Position numbers and translations under genes: made by a program
Assembly: GCA_963970005.1 (NCBI GenBank)
Contig: CAXAMN010003558.1
Coordinates: forward strand, 1,430,259-1,494,258
Source of the DNA: Durusdinium trenchii
Taxonomy: Eukaryota > Sar > Dinophyceae > Suessiales > Symbiodiniaceae
DNA length: 64,000 nt
Direction: 5' to 3'
Shown: positions 35,601 to 47,755 of the stretch, one piece after another
Layout of the letters: every line of letters begins with the position of its first letter
Position numbering within the stretch: the stretch's first letter is position 1
Notes under the pieces: generated by a model
What the model was told of the DNA's origin: nothing
Databases searched by the model: none
Seen by the model: the letters and a program-made list of their open reading frames with translations, nothing else

Positions 35601-35770
35601 CACTAGTATTACAGCCACTACCAGTACAGTTAAAAGATTGTAAAAGTACTTGTTGGCTGGTTGCTTTGGGTGGCCAAAAAGCAACGACAGGGCTCCAGAT
35701 GTTGTTTCCACCCCCTTGTAGGCAGCTGAAGAAGTTATGTTGTAACGGGGTTGCAGTTTTTGTTTGTACC
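35093..35770 (+). repeat. Four copies of a CAACGGGGCTGCAG segment around the GTA array
   Basis: Copies of CAAAAAGCAACAACGGGGCT GCAGNTTTTGTTT begin near 35,093, 35,163, 35,676 and 35,737. Two lie on each side of the microsatellite, as if it expanded inside a minisatellite. Confidence 0.65.
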
Positions 35771-37069
35771 TTGTTGTTGTCGTTGTGCTTGTTGTTGTTG
35801 TTGTTGTTGCCGGATAACGGGTAATTGGCAGTATCTTTGATTGGGGCTTCAAGAGCAAAGGGAGGCCCACCGTATAGGCCCAATACAAAGGGTGATTGCA
35901 GAACGACCAATCGCTTGCTTCATCTGGTTGATGTAGGTCGACCTAAAACGGAAAAGATGGTTGCCGCATGTTTGGCCCATTTTGGTCCCTGTCGGCTCCA
36001 CTGGTTGTTTGAAACGCAATTGACGATTCTACATGCTTGGTTAGGGACGGGTCTCAATCATTTTGTAGAGGCTTTTGCCTGATAATTAGTTTTTTGTTCG
36101 TTGCAGGCGTCTAGCTGCCTAGCTCAGCTCATTGCGACAGCAGATTCAAGAACTATTCAGGTACACTGGTAGCAGCTATTTGACGGTTGAGTTGTAGAAT
36201 CAGAAACCCGTCTCAGAAACTAAAGTTTGGTGTGGCCAGGAACTTGCAAGATGGCTTTGATGGAGATTCCGATAAGGCGAGATCACATGGGAGATCATGC
36301 GTATACCATGTTTGTAGGATCGGGTGAGGGATCGGGAAGGGTGAAACCGCTGAAACCAAGGGAGGGTGAAACATGTGAAACACACCATGTCAAGAATGGC
36401 AGCATAATTTTTTTCCTTGGCCTTCGGAATTCGGAGATTCAAATTGTTTGGTAAACATGGTTAAACAAAGACGCGTCATGCAACCTTTCAAATCGTTTCA
36501 ATTGGAATATGTTTTTCCATGTGGAACCATTTGGTTTCAAAGTGGAATCCTTCCATCCCCGAGTTCAGCGTGACTCGGTCCTTTCACCCGTGTTTGGTTT
36601 CGGTCTGTGAGTCTCGTGAGTTAGAGCGAGCGGAGTCCACTGAAGGTCGTTCCGGAATGGACACCGGACACCGAAGATGTGCTGGATAAAAAGGATTTGA
36701 GTTTTCCATGAAAGAAACCAACAATCACCAGCACCACGGATTCCGGGTGTCCATGAATGGCCCCTTAAGGGTCAAGGGGTTTCCATTAACCACCTCTTCC
36801 TGGCATGAAACCAATGCCATGGCGCCAAACCTTTGTAGGCTGGGGCAGTGTTGGCTTCATTTGTTCCAGTTTCGCTGGGGTTTGCAGTAGTGGTGAGAAG
36901 AGACTCGGTTTCAGCAACTCACAGATCAACAAGTTTAACCATGCTTGCGCACCATGGCGCTATGATTTGCTATGATTTCGGTAGACTAGATGAACGCCCT
37001 GTTTGGTCGAAGATCGGTTTTGTCCAGGAGAATCCAAGGACCAGTTTGGCTACTTAATTTCGACTTCAG

Positions 37070-39909
37070 GCCATGAAGTATATGAGATCTGCCGCCGAAA
37101 ATGGCATCGCAGATGCTCAGTCCGCGACTCGGAATCAGCCAACTCCTAAACAGTTGGCAGTTTCTTGGCTACGAGTTGCTGAGTGTTTGGCTTCACGTGT
37201 CGCGATGGCAACAGTTCAGCTGTTACAGAACCAAATTGGGCTTCATAAAATACATGAATGCGCCAAGTACGACTTATGGCCTCTTGCCCCATCTAGGCAA
37301 CCTGTTCTGTTCTCAATCCTGTGAGTGGTTTGTTCAGGTGTCGTCAGGCCCAAGTCGTGTATTTTTAATTACAGTAAGGCCCGAAAACCGTTGTGGATCA
37401 TCGATGGGATGTACGTTTCTTTTGCCCTCCCAGCCTCTTTTTTCCGTGTGCCACGGAGCACACGTCGCTGGGGCACATTTACTGTAAACACCTTCCAATT
37501 CCAGTGAGCCTGGCCGCACAAATGACGTCCATGCATGAGGTATGCACTTGGCATGATCTTGCTCCAAACTCAAGACTTGGAATGGGCTGCAGGAGCCCTA
37601 GACTCATGCTGACTATATACTTCGCAAAGATGGAACAAAGATTTGGGCAGGATTTGACTCCTGATGGGTCAAACAAGCTTGGGGGGTCATGTATACCTGG
37701 TAAATCCCTTCCAATTATTTGGCTTGCTTCAACCCAACAATTGGATCTAGCTGGCTTCACCCAGCGGAGCGTTCTCGCCCCCAGCCTGCCCCCCCACCCA
37801 GGCGCATTGGCTGAACACGGCAGCGCAGCAGGGCGACAGCCGAGCTCAGTACCAGATTGCCAGGAGCGGCAACGGACGACCGGAGCTGATCGAAACCCAA
37901 AGCAGAATGGATCTATGACCTGAATCTGTCCAACTTGCTCAACTTGAGGGTTTGGTGTGTCTCAATTCTGTACTTCAGCGATTTGGTTCTGACGATGCCA
38001 CGAGGTTGGCGCCATGCGGCCGGTGAACGGGGTGCTGGCAAAATCTTGAAATCAGTACGTCGACTCAGTATTCTACCACGACACCCTAAGGGGTGTGACG
38101 ACATGTGACGACGGGTGTCCATTGACCACCCCCCTAGGCTCTAATCACATCTAAACACCACCTCTTGGGGTAAATATAATAGAGATAATTGAGATAATAC
38201 ATATGAAGAAGTGTACTATATAAATATTAGTTTATTGTTAACTAGTTAATATATACGCGTTGGCCGTCGAGTCGCAGCTACCCTTTTCTTTCTTCGCCGG
38301 AGCTGGAACTTCTCCTTCTCCGAGAAAACAACAACATGTTCGCGAAAGAAAACCGCGACTTCGCCAGACTTTTCAATGGGTTGTAGTTGATGGAGGCTCT
38401 CCAGCAGATTGGCTGGACCACTTTGCCCGTCAACACCTGGCATCAGGATGTTCCTCTACGGTGCTGGACTTGAACAAGATGAGGCCACGGCTGCTTCGTG
38501 GGCCTCGGCCGCTGCCAACAGCGGCTACAAGGAGCGGTTTTGACGGCGCCGGAATTGCAGCAAAAGGGTTGTGCCTGAAACCCAGTGTTTCTGGCAGTTC
38601 TAGTTTTTTCATTGGAACCGGTCGGGGGTCGTTTTGCTTGTTTTGGAAGACTCATTGGGGTCATGATTCATCACTGATTCACTGACAGAGTTCTTCCGCA
38701 AGCTCCGCCAGTTTGCCACCCTGCCCGTGATTTGAGACAAACCTGTTCTGTCGCACCTCTTAGCACGGCGGGGAAGGCTCGGGAAGGCAAAACCAGATGC
38801 CATTGCGCTCGCAGGGACCCGTGGGACGTGGGACGTGGGGCTCGCGGCTCGGACCCAAGGATCATGCCCGCATCGGTTGCGACCGTTGTCATCGACCGGG
38901 GACACACTTTAATAGCATATAGGCATCATGTTCTATGTGGATGATGCGGGCTCGGAACTTGGTTGCGCAGGTGGGTCTTGGGCCTAATGAATCGGGTTCT
39001 TTGTTGATCGGACTTTGAAGAGATGGACAAAGGTACACTCACCAACAATCACCAATCTATTACCCAAACACTCCGTGGGACTGGCATATTTGCCGATCAG
39101 TTGGGGCGGTTGTTTCCGGCGTCAATGTAGGTAAGAATTCCAGTCCCATTGGTTGTGTCTTATGGTGGTTATTCAATGCAAGTTCATCAAGAAATCATCA
39201 AGAAATTTATAATTGATCTATAGAAACAGCTACAATATCATCATACAAAGAAATAACCACCATCATTGTCAAATGCATTAATTTGGTGGCTATGATTTCT
39301 ATAGAAATCTAATGTCCTTTGGGAAAGCAGACAATGTTGGCTCGTTTACTCAGCTTCGTTACCATTTTGGGCCGATGAACCTCGCGATATCCAACATGTC
39401 GCTTGCAAAGGACTCAAATTAGAATCAAATTAGAAGTAGCTGGAGGATGAGCATGATGAGGAGGAGGATGCTAATGATGATGCAAGTCGGGTACGGCATC
39501 ACTAGCTCCGCAGGACGCGCAATACCTCATGGGCACCATGCTCCTGGCGGGACAAGGTGGATCAAGCTGGTGGCTTGAAAGTGTTGAATAGAATCATACA
39601 ACAGGGTGACCTGCAAAGTTGGCTCGGTTGTTTTGCTTGGGCTTTTGATGGCTTTTGGAATGAACGTGGTTTTTGGCCTTTGGTTGCGGGGTCTTGTTTC
39701 GTTGTTTCTTTTGGATTCCTTTTAACGGACAAGCAACTCAGCGCGGCTGCTGCTGCTGCTGCTGCAGACACTCCAGCGGTTGCTGCAGCCGTTGCTGTTG
39801 CTGCTGCTGTTCCAGTTGCTGTTGCTGTTGCGTTGCTGTTGCATTGCTGTTGCATTGTTGTTGCTGTTGTTGCTGTTGCTGCTGTTGCTGCTGTTGCTGC
39901 TGGTGCTGC

Positions 39910-39949
<40 letters not shown>

Positions 39950-42395
39950 GGTTGTTGTTGTTTGTTGTGTGTTGTTTGTTGTTTGTTGTTTGTTGTTAGT
40001 TGTTGAATCGCAACAAGGCTTGTGCACATGATACCTGGATCTTCCAACCTTTGCAGATTTAGTTCCTAAAAAAAAAAAAACGTTTGCACGTACTGAAGAT
40101 ATGCTGTCTTTTCTGGGAATGTGCACTTACTGAGATTATATATTTGGGAATCAACTTTTTCAATGTCGTCTTCATGAAGTGAAGTACCCCTCATCCACCA
40201 CATGCCCCCCCAAATGCTCCAGTCTACACACGCCAACAGCTGGTTGGCGTTTCCCCCTGTGGGATTGGGTGGTTCAACGTTCACTGATTGGGAAATAGCA
40301 ACCTGTCGTCAGCAGGAATCTTCTGACCTTCAACTCTTTGTCCTTCATCCCCTTTCTAACATCGGGCAATGTGCCAATGCTGGCTGAGTGCCGATCGAGG
40401 TGTGGAACAAAATATGGCCTGGGCAGCTCATTGGTTTGAGCAGGCATAAGACGTCGGCTGCGTGAGGGCTTGGTGGAAGCGGGTGGAAGAAGGATCGGTG
40501 TGTGTTTTTCTTTTCGTGGGAGGGGGTGAGGGGAAGGGAAGGGAAGGAGAAATCAATGTTGAGGAAGAATGAAATGAAGGAACGAAGGAACAAATAAACG
40601 AAGGAAGGCAGGACCCACAGAAAGTGCAAGCGGAACACAGGCGCACAGCCAAGCCTGCCCTTAGCAGACCAAACCTGTCTATGGCTAGACTTATAACCAG
40701 CTGCAAGGTCAAAATTAAAGTAGTTTCAGGAAAACATTGAAACCGTTCGACACCAAATGTGTCAAGGCTCATGTTGCCCTTGCAGGGTAGGACCTGCGCT
40801 CTGCCCACGAACTGTACTGCCATTTCATCCTAGCTCCCTATTTGTTTGCCTTATGCAAGTCGCGGGCACTGCGGGTAGATGCGGGTCGAGTGTTTGACCC
40901 CATCTGACCCCCTAGCACTGAGAGTACGTATCTTCAGATTTCTGTCCTGGTTCTATTTCCTTCTTTGTACCTTGGCCAGAGTATTGTGAGTACCACACTG
41001 CGCCTAAACTTGTGGGCGGTGCCCACCATACTGGCCATCAGCAGTCCGGCTCCAGAGCTGCAAGGTGTGTTTCATTTTGGGATCACACTCCAATGTTGGA
41101 GTCTACCATGAAATGTAAAGGAAGCAATTGCTTCAAGTCTCGATCAATTTGAGCATGAAACTTCGCCACACGTGCACACGAGGGCCACGGAGCTGTGCCC
41201 CCCCCCCAGTTTCGGCAGTTTGGCACCTCCACTCGTACGCTGGCGGCACGGCTACTGTAGGGGCTGGGGCATGTGGGCCCCGTGGGACTCGGAAGGCAGC
41301 ACTTCAGGGCCACGTAGATGCTCAGTACAACTTGGGCTTGATGTGCCTCGGCCTGGGATGGGGGGGGGGCGTCTCACCTTGGGTTTGGGACCGGGGTTGC
41401 ATGGCACGAAGTGGCAGTCGGTTTAGGGAGGAAGGGGATGTGAGGATTGACAGTCGGAGATCTGGGTGTCAACAGGGCCAGGATGCCTCCAAGGTATGCT
41501 TAACTGGTGTTTTGAAGTGGAGTTTCTTCAGCTCCTTGCCTTTTTCGGTTGCCATAAACCAACGGAAAATAGAGTGCTTGGCAGTCTGACTGATGTCTGC
41601 TGTTCGTTCGCTATCAGCTTGCAGACTGTTCGCTTCTCCACACTTGACGAGTGAACTTCAGACCACCCTGAAGGAAATCATCTCTCCACGCGTCGTTTTA
41701 CAACACGGCAGTTTTCCACGTTTCTTCGTGGGATCTTTGTGGAGACAGATTGGAACAGGGATAGCATATGATAGCATCCTGCATCCTGGGTCATTTTAGT
41801 TAAGTTTCCCTAAACATCTAGGAACCAAATGAATAGTGCGGGCGCTTCTTCAAGGAAGAAGCCTGAGCTATCCTGCATCCAGTAGCTAGATATCTTAAGC
41901 TACTAGCTACACCTCTTCTACTAGCGGGCTCGCCGCCGAGGTCTAAAAGAACAATATAGAACAGGGATAGCATCCTGCATTTGTTTGCTCGTTTGCAAAT
42001 CCTTCGGATGCTCGGGAGATCGTGAACCCGAATGGCACGAACTCCTTTCGCTGAGGTTAGAATCTGGCGATGGAGTGCCAGAGGATGCGGGATGGGCTTG
42101 TGGCCTAATCGACCTGGGTGATGTCCAGTTTCAGTCATGTTCCCTTGGAGCGCAGGTTGACGGGCATTCTTGGAGCGGTCTTTGATGCTTTTTGATCTGT
42201 TTGCCTCTTGTGTGACAAATGGCATGAGCTGTTGGCCTTGTTTGGGTTAGCGTGTTCATCGCGGTGTGACCGGAACCCGGTCTAACCGGTCAGGACAAGG
42301 TGAAGGCTGCGTACTGGCTGGAACAGGCGCGGGCCACCGAGTCGGTCGCACCGGCCGGGCCTTTGTCGGGTGCAGAGAACGTCAGATTCAGATGA
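37070..42395 (+). CDS. Sel1-like repeat gene, main cluster of exons and 3' end
   Basis: Exons, each preceded by a CAG acceptor unless noted: 37,070-37,120 (AMKYMRSAAENGIADAQ); 37,802 to about 37,890 (AHWLNTAAQQGDSRAQYQIA then RSGNG); 38,447 to about 38,543 (MFLYGAGLEQDEATAASWAS then AAANSGYK); 39,514-39,556 (DAQYLMGTMLLAGQ, GT donor); about 41,290-41,350 (KAALQGHVDAQYNLGLMCL, acceptor unclear); about 41,995-42,085 (LRLESGDGVPED); 42,294-42,395 (DKVKAAYWLEQARATESVAP, stop TGA 42,393-42,395). Each matches half to one Sel1 repeat, and the last two join to rebuild GDGVPED-DKVKAAYWLEQA. Sel1 solenoids act as adaptors, as in ER-associated degradation. Some intermediate exons are probably unseen. 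A weaker Sel1-like piece at 34,699-34,745 (AAEQGVHLAQYFYA) may be an upstream exon. Confidence 0.6.
39745..40010. repeat. GCT/GTT trinucleotide array
   Basis: GCTGCTGTTGCT-type array running into pure (GTT)n and then TTGTTTGTTG. Poly-Ala, Leu, Cys and Asn frames are artefacts. Confidence 0.9.
40020..41280. other. Intron-like stretch, nothing supported
   Basis: Contains a purine-rich run (40,490-40,620) and poly-A (40,069-40,080); no exon with recognisable content. Confidence 0.45.
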
Positions 42396-42399
42396 TTCA

Positions 42400-43430
42400 G
42401 ATGAATGTTTGAGTTAGTCAGATCTATAGTTGGTGGTCACTGATGTTCAGATATGTTCATATCTTTAAACACATTCATTCTCAAAGCAATGCGCAGTAGG
42501 TTGAGAATCGTCCATGATCATCAACAGTTGCAGAGTTGGATTCACAGATTTCAGGAGCATTAGCAATCAAACCAGAGTAGATTGCACCATCCACACCAAG
42601 CTTGGCTAGGCGGCTAGACCATGAGAAGCATGACTCAGCACGACTTAAGTTGAGGTGGGGCGCCATTCTCTCAAAGCTGTGCAAATAAGCTTGGCGGCTT
42701 TTGCAAGCTCATCCAATTTGTCCAAGTCGTTCATGGGATTCGACGCTTAACCACCGTCAGTTTAAAGTGTTATTTTGCTCATCCTTGCCACATGTTGTGG
42801 GGTCAATCCTCAGACCAACTTGTGCTTAGGCTTCCAGAATGAGGGCTGCTGGATCCAGTTGGGAACCTCCGTTAGGGTCGTTTTTTCCTGCCCCCGATTC
42901 TCTACGTTCGTCGCACGACTCTCGGCGCTTTCCGACTCGAAGCAGCGAGGCGGCCTCCCAAGGTGATGATGAAGCAGCGAGGAGCGAGACCAGGTTTCTC
43001 CTTTGGCAAATGGTCTGACAACTGAAACACTGGTAGTGTTTTGGGATGACGCCAGCCTAATGAGTTCGGATTAGATATTGGATGATGAGGAGGATATATA
43101 CATGGATAAATATGGGATGCAGGATATCATAATTATATATTATATATAGTATATTATATATATAGATATCCGAGATCGGATAGAGGATGATAACGGATGA
43201 TACCGTGGAGACGCTCTGAAGGAGTAACAAAAAGAAGGTGGTCTACCTGTTTCTAAACAAACCCAAAGGTTTGCATTACCCCCTTACGGTAAGCCATGTC
43301 CACCAGGTTCTACCAACAGGTCTGAGACGCCCAACGTTGGAGCCCCTAGTAGCGAACCTTGCTCCGTTCGTAGTCTACGGCGTTTCGCCCCGTTCGGTTC
43401 GCGTCCGATCGCTCCTCAGCTCGGTCACCT
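42400..43430. other. Non-coding stretch with AT microsatellite
   Basis: AT-rich palindromic microsatellite at 43,130-43,175; no supported gene. Confidence 0.45.
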
Positions 43431-43440
43431 CGGCCCCACG

Positions 43441-43683
43441 ATGCAGGTCGACGGTGTCGACCGTGAAAAACCGGGCGTCTCCACCGTCTCCTTTTCGGTC
43501 TTACCTTTGGGTGTGAGGGAGCGACTGGTGGAAAAACCGGGTGGAGCGAAGGTTCAGTTGCCCAATCCCCTTGCTAGACTGCTCCATCCAGTAGAGGACC
43601 AGTATGTTTTGTTGATACGTAATACGAAAGTACGCACTTGCCTTGTAGCAAGATGGTTCAATTTGTGGACAAAAAAAAGCTAA
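43441..43683 (+). CDS. Putative exon, unknown gene
   Basis: ATG 43,441 opens MQVDGVDREKPGVSTVSFSV then LPLGVRERLVEKPGGAKVQL. The first 40 codons are GC3-rich and gene-like; the tail to 43,683 is less so. No family recognised. Confidence 0.35.
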   Translation: MQVDGVDREKPGVSTVSFSVLPLGVRERLVEKPGGAKVQLPNPLARLLHPVEDQYVLLIRNTKVRTCLVARWFNLWTKKS

Positions 43684-43689
43684 AGCACA

Positions 43690-45580
43690 GCACAGCATGC
43701 ACATTCTTACTACCTGCACGTACACCATTAAGATGAGGAGATCAATTTGACAGACTCAGAACCGATGCTACAGGACGAGTGAAGAGCTCAAAGCATGACT
43801 CAGCTCGAGCCAAAAGCAGCGGGACCCCTGCTCGGGCCGCTGCGGTGTTCCACTCGGTGCATGACTCGCTTCGTGCTCCGCTGGGTGCATGCTCGGTGAG
43901 GTGGGTGAGGTGGAGAACAGCACCCACTCCAAGGTCTAGAGTCTAGAAACAGCTTGACCATGTTCCTTTCTGAGGCGGTTCTGCAAAGTGCATTTTGACT
44001 TGTTTGAGGGTAGATGGACCGCGCTGCAAGGCAATTCTACAGCTTTGTTCTTGAGTCGAGTTGAGGGAAGCACGGTGCATTTTTGGATCATTTTGGAAGA
44101 GATGTCAACATTTGATTAGTTGGAGGTTGTCCAAAAAGAATTGACAGTTCAATCATGCATATATACATGTATATACATATACATTTTATATTATCATATA
44201 CACATATAGTTATATATGATCGTATGTGCATGGAGTTACTATATATATAAGGTGGCAGTGGCACCTCCGCTTCAACACGCCGCTGAATTTGCTCAGACCG
44301 CTTGAAAAGGCCACCAACACCAATCAGCAACAGCAATGCATCAGCTTCAAGACGACCTTGTTTAGCAGGGCTCTGTGATGCTCTGTGTATTCCTGTCAGA
44401 GCCCTCCAGGTTTCCCATTAGCAAGTAGTAAGGCCCCTAGTAGCTTCTTGCTCCTACTAGTAAGGCCAGGAGCCCCTAGTAGCGTCCTTGCTCCTAGTAA
44501 CCCAAGAATCCCGGTTTCGACATATAAAGGAAATCGCTGTGTGACCATCGCTGAGTAGGATTCTGTGGGTCCAAGACGAGGTTCAGCCTGCGGCCGTTTT
44601 TTCTGGGCACGTAGAACACATGCACACAGTTCGGCGCCACCCACGGCGTCACCCGGTATGAAGAAGAAAGGAAACATGGACTCCTATAGTGGAAGAACGA
44701 AATGTTTGAGACAACCACATTCCAGTGACGAACGTGTAGAACCACCCCTAGACTCCCACTGTAGATTCCAGGGTATTCATAGACCCCTCAAGCAGTCAAA
44801 GCGCGCCAAGTTTCTTGAAAGCCCCTGCAACGCACTCTTAGTTCTCTTGTCAGGTTTCAGACCTCTTATAAGAGGTTTCCAACAGAGACTCAGAAGAGAA
44901 CTTCCAGGGTCTTCAGCTTTTCACCGGTGATGTGGACCTGTGATTTTCTTCCGCCACGTGCTTAGCAAACGCAAGCTTTGCGTTGCGCCCTTCACCTGCT
45001 TCGTAGCAAGGGGCTTGACAGTCGAATGTTTGTTAGATGAGCAAGTCTGATGTGAAGAACTTCGCTGTAGAGAAACATGAAAGAAACTTGATGAATCTTG
45101 GGAAGAAGCCTGGGCAGATGTAGGTGCAACATAGTAGCATGCGGACGAAGCCAGGCATGATGAAAGAGTCATGTTGTTTCCCTCATCCAAAGCTGTATGT
45201 ACTCAAATGTACTCAATATGTCTAAAGAACTCGGATATCTTCTTAGACTATACAATTCTTGTGTTTGTGTTTTCATTTGTGTTTAGCTGCTTTTCCTTTC
45301 ATACGAACTTGTTCGAGAGACCTGAAGTGGCTTGTTGGTGCACAACGCTTGAGGTGTTTCGGATGTTGAAGAACTTGCTGAACAAGGCCGTCCGGGTCGT
45401 TGGGGCCGCAAACTTGTGAGCCACTAGTGGATTCTACCTTGCCCCCAAACTCGTGACACTAGTTCTGTAGAAAGGAGATGATGAATCTGACAATGACTAT
45501 TGGACATCTAGGAACCATACGGCACATATTCATGTTGTTGGTTTGCTTAAGCTCCATCCGTTGCTTCCTTCCATTCATGG
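43690..45580. other. Stretch with repeats and no supported gene
   Basis: Holds an AT/GT microsatellite (44,155-44,245) and a reverse-oriented CTACTAGG-family repeat (44,425-44,505). Open frames at 44,565-44,930 have no domain and mixed composition. Confidence 0.4.
44425..44505 (-). repeat. CTACTAGGGGCTCCTGG repeat, reverse copy
   Basis: Reads GGCCAGGAGCCCCTAGTAGC and GTCCTTGCTCCTAGTA, the reverse complement of the units at 7.2 kb. Confidence 0.8.
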
Positions 45581-45589
45581 CTGGGATAC

Positions 45590-45795
45590 TCCCTTCGGGT
45601 CCCTTCGCCCGTCTGCAATCCCCTTCGCCTGGACGTTGGGAGGTGGGCTGGGGGGAGCTCCCCAGCAGTTTTGGATACTCCATCGGTGAGAAGGCGGAAT
45701 CTGCGGCGCCGACGGTGCCGCGGGGTGTCCGTTTCCAGCTGACGACCATGTGGAGACATCGAGAGTGCGGGTTCAGAAACAGAAGCGGAGACTGA
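45590..45795 (+). CDS. Putative exon, unknown gene
   Basis: Reads GRWEVGWGELPSSFGYSIGE then KAESAAPTVPRGVRFQLTTM with GC-rich codons, to a stop at 45,793-45,795. The pattern vaguely recalls SPRY-type beta strands but I would not assign it. It ends about 100 bp before the first GT-flanked terminal repeat. Confidence 0.3.
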
Positions 45796-45891
45796 GACAC
45801 CTGGTGGATACCCCGTTGGGGGTCTCCCCTTTGGTGAATGAAGTAAGATCTACAATAGTTGCGGGAGATCAGCAGGAATCTTTGAGTTTGA

Positions 45892-46275
45892 GTGTGTGTG
45901 TGTGCCCCTTGTAGTGACAGGGATTCTTTTTGAATTGTTTGAGCAGGGGGCACAGGAGGCCCATAGAGCTGTGCCCAACGAAGCTCTCTATGGTGACCTC
46001 AGGATATGCAGCCTGATCAGCTGCACGTACCTGCTTTTTGAACTTTTGAACAAGCTTTGACTCCAATTTCCAGTACAGTGCTAATGAGCTTGGCAGACAT
46101 GAGCGTACGACGTCATCTCGACCTACTCGTCGCTTTCGGTCTTGAGCTTTTGGCCCTTTCTCCTTTTGAAGACCTCCAGGCTCCATAGGGTTCTCCTGGA
46201 CTTTTCAGGATTTGGTTTCTTAGGCTGGCGTGTGGCATGTGGCATTCAGTTCCGTACACCAAATCATAAGTGTGT
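45892..46275 (+). repeat. Terminal repeat family B, copy 1 (full length)
   Basis: (GT)n at 45,892-45,904, core 45,905-46,269 (365 bp), then GTGTGT. It carries the structured RNA module at 45,943-46,034. Copy 2 at 57,183-57,513 is about 98% identical over shared positions but lacks 59 bp. The pair brackets element A. Confidence 0.85.
45943..46034 (+). ncRNA. Structured RNA module, family B
   Basis: Outer stem GCAGG (45,943-45,947) with CCTGC (46,030-46,034). Stem 1 GGGCACAG (45,948-45,955) with CTGTGCCC (45,969-45,976). Stem 2, crossing stem 1, CCATAGAG (45,961-45,968) with CTCTATGG (45,986-45,993). Invariant AACGAAGC at 45,977-45,984. Hairpin TGCAGC / GCTGCA (46,007-46,025) with loop CTGATCA. 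Ends GTACCTGC. Same plan as families A and C with different stem sequences. Confidence 0.75.
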
Positions 46276-46971
46276 CTCTCCTAGTGAGAGCCCGGGATGA
46301 GCCCGCAGAGTGCCTCCCGTGGACCCGTCGAACGGGGGTTTGTCTTCGTCCCTGCGCCCGGGACCAGAGTAGCTCGCAGCGAGCGAAGGAGGCTTATGCC
46401 AAAGTTATTTGCCAAGACTCTTGTCTCACTTTGGGAATTCCAAGCTGGCTCATGCCGTTACGTGACCGCAGCGGTCAAAGCAGCCAGCAACTTTGGCAGG
46501 GCACAAGGTGACCACAGCGGTCAAAGTACTTTTGAGGTTCGTTGGAACCTGTCACGACCTTAGTCCCCTTCCTCCCCCTCCCCTCCCCTTCTTCTCTCTT
46601 CCTTTTTCGGGGTATTCCTGAATGTAACACTCAGGTATACCCCTCTCCTTGGTGTGTCCCTGGACGCCTGCGCGTAGCTGGGAACACCTGTTTTCAGTCT
46701 TTTTCCTCTCTCCCTCTTCCCTCTTCCTTCTTCTTTTGGGTGTCCCTGGATGCTTTCGTCATAGCTGGGAACCCTTCTCTTCTTCTCTTGGTGTGTCCTT
46801 GGACGCTTGTGCCGTAGCTGGGAACACCTTCTTTTCCTTTCCTTTCTTCTTTCTTTCTTCTCTTCTCTCCCTACCCCTCCCTCCTGTCGGGACCTTAGAA
46901 TGCGACGCTACTAAGTTACTAGGGGCTCCTGGCCTTACAACGAGGTAAGAGCAGCCTCCCCTTGGGGAGGC
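46276..46971 (+). other. Segment between B1 and A1
   Basis: Directly follows the B1 repeat. Contains a duplicated GTGACCNCAGCGGTCAAAG motif (about 46,460-46,530), a pyrimidine-rich minisatellite (46,651-46,830) and one CTACTAGG-family unit (46,905-46,938). Could be the remnant 5' leader of element B or unrelated flank. Confidence 0.4.
46651..46830 (+). repeat. Three-unit pyrimidine-rich minisatellite
   Basis: Three units of GGTGTGTCCCTGGACGC ... GTAGCTGGGAACACC separated by CT-rich runs, starting near 46,651, 46,738 and 46,790. Confidence 0.8.
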
Positions 46972-47317
46972 GTGTGTGTGTGTGTGTGTCCACTCCTGTT
47001 TCCAAGGACACTACTCTAGCTATTTCTAATCTACCCTACGAACTTGTCTGTACAGAAGCAGGGGCGTCAGGCTCGACACATCTACCTGACGCAACGAAGC
47101 TATGATGTGTCGAGGGAAGTGAGAGCTGATCACTCTCATGTACCTGCAATTTTTAATATACACTAAATTAATACTTTTTGTTGAAACATTCAAGTGAGCG
47201 GACTTTGCACTTCTTTCTGTTGAATCAAGTCAAGGGCTAAGTATTCACCTAAAGGGCTACTGCACACCGCGAAGCAGCCTGAAATCACGCTCCACGGAGC
47301 AACCTTCTCAAGTGTGT
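46972..47317 (+). repeat. Element A 5' terminal repeat (A1)
   Basis: (GT)9 at 46,972-46,989, core to 47,311, then GTGTGT before internal sequence. Begins with a small hairpin (TGTCC..GGACA), then the structured RNA module, then an AT-rich part and a terminal hairpin GCTCCACGGAGC. Confidence 0.9.
47058..47147 (+). ncRNA. Structured RNA module, family A (5' copy)
   Basis: Outer stem GCAGG (47,058-47,062) with CCTGC (47,143-47,147). Stem 1 GCGTCAGG (47,064-47,071) with CCTGACGC (47,085-47,092). Stem 2 CTCGACACATC (47,072-47,082) with GATGTGTCGAG (47,104-47,114), crossing stem 1. Invariant AACGAAGC 47,093-47,100. Hairpin TGAGAG / CTCTCA (47,120-47,138), loop CTGATCA. Ends GTACCTGC. Stems 1 and 2 may form a pseudoknot or be alternative hairpins, since the connecting loop is very short. 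Confidence 0.8.
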
Positions 47318-47755
47318 ATTCGCAGCTTCTTCCCACTGTGGTGAGCTGTGTGATCCCTACGGGGCGCCGTTACCGCAAGAACCTGATCACTCCTCACCGA
47401 AGGAGTAAGTTTCCTGAATTTTCTCTGAAGTCCCTTTGACTGAATTTTTACCTGCTCGAAAATCAGCTTGGATTGTCTCACCCCGCACATGTGAAGAATA
47501 CTGCAGAGTTCACTGAATTCTTTTCTGAATCCCACTGCAGAGTCAACTGAAAATGTTTCACCCGGAAATCCAATCTTTTCAAATTTTCAAATCCTTTTAA
47601 CCTTCCAAGGTTTTAATTCCATTTTCCAGAGTTCAATTTTTCAGAGTCCAATTGCGGCCATTCAATACACTCCACAACTTTTTCGACCTCACGGACCTCT
47701 ATTTATTTTCATACATACTTACATATTTTCACTGTCTTTGACTTGCCGAGCAGCC
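47318..47755 (+). other. Element A 5' leader
   Basis: Non-coding 438 nt between A1 and ORF1. Repeats of CTGAATT/TCTGAA and pyrimidine-rich text; no ORF. Confidence 0.5.

Noticed and set aside
35328..35910. Asn/Thr/Tyr-rich frames of about 190 codons
   Set aside because: Translation of a GTA microsatellite across an N gap.
39562..40126. Poly-Ala/Asn/Cys/Leu frames
   Set aside because: Translation of GCT/GTT repeats.
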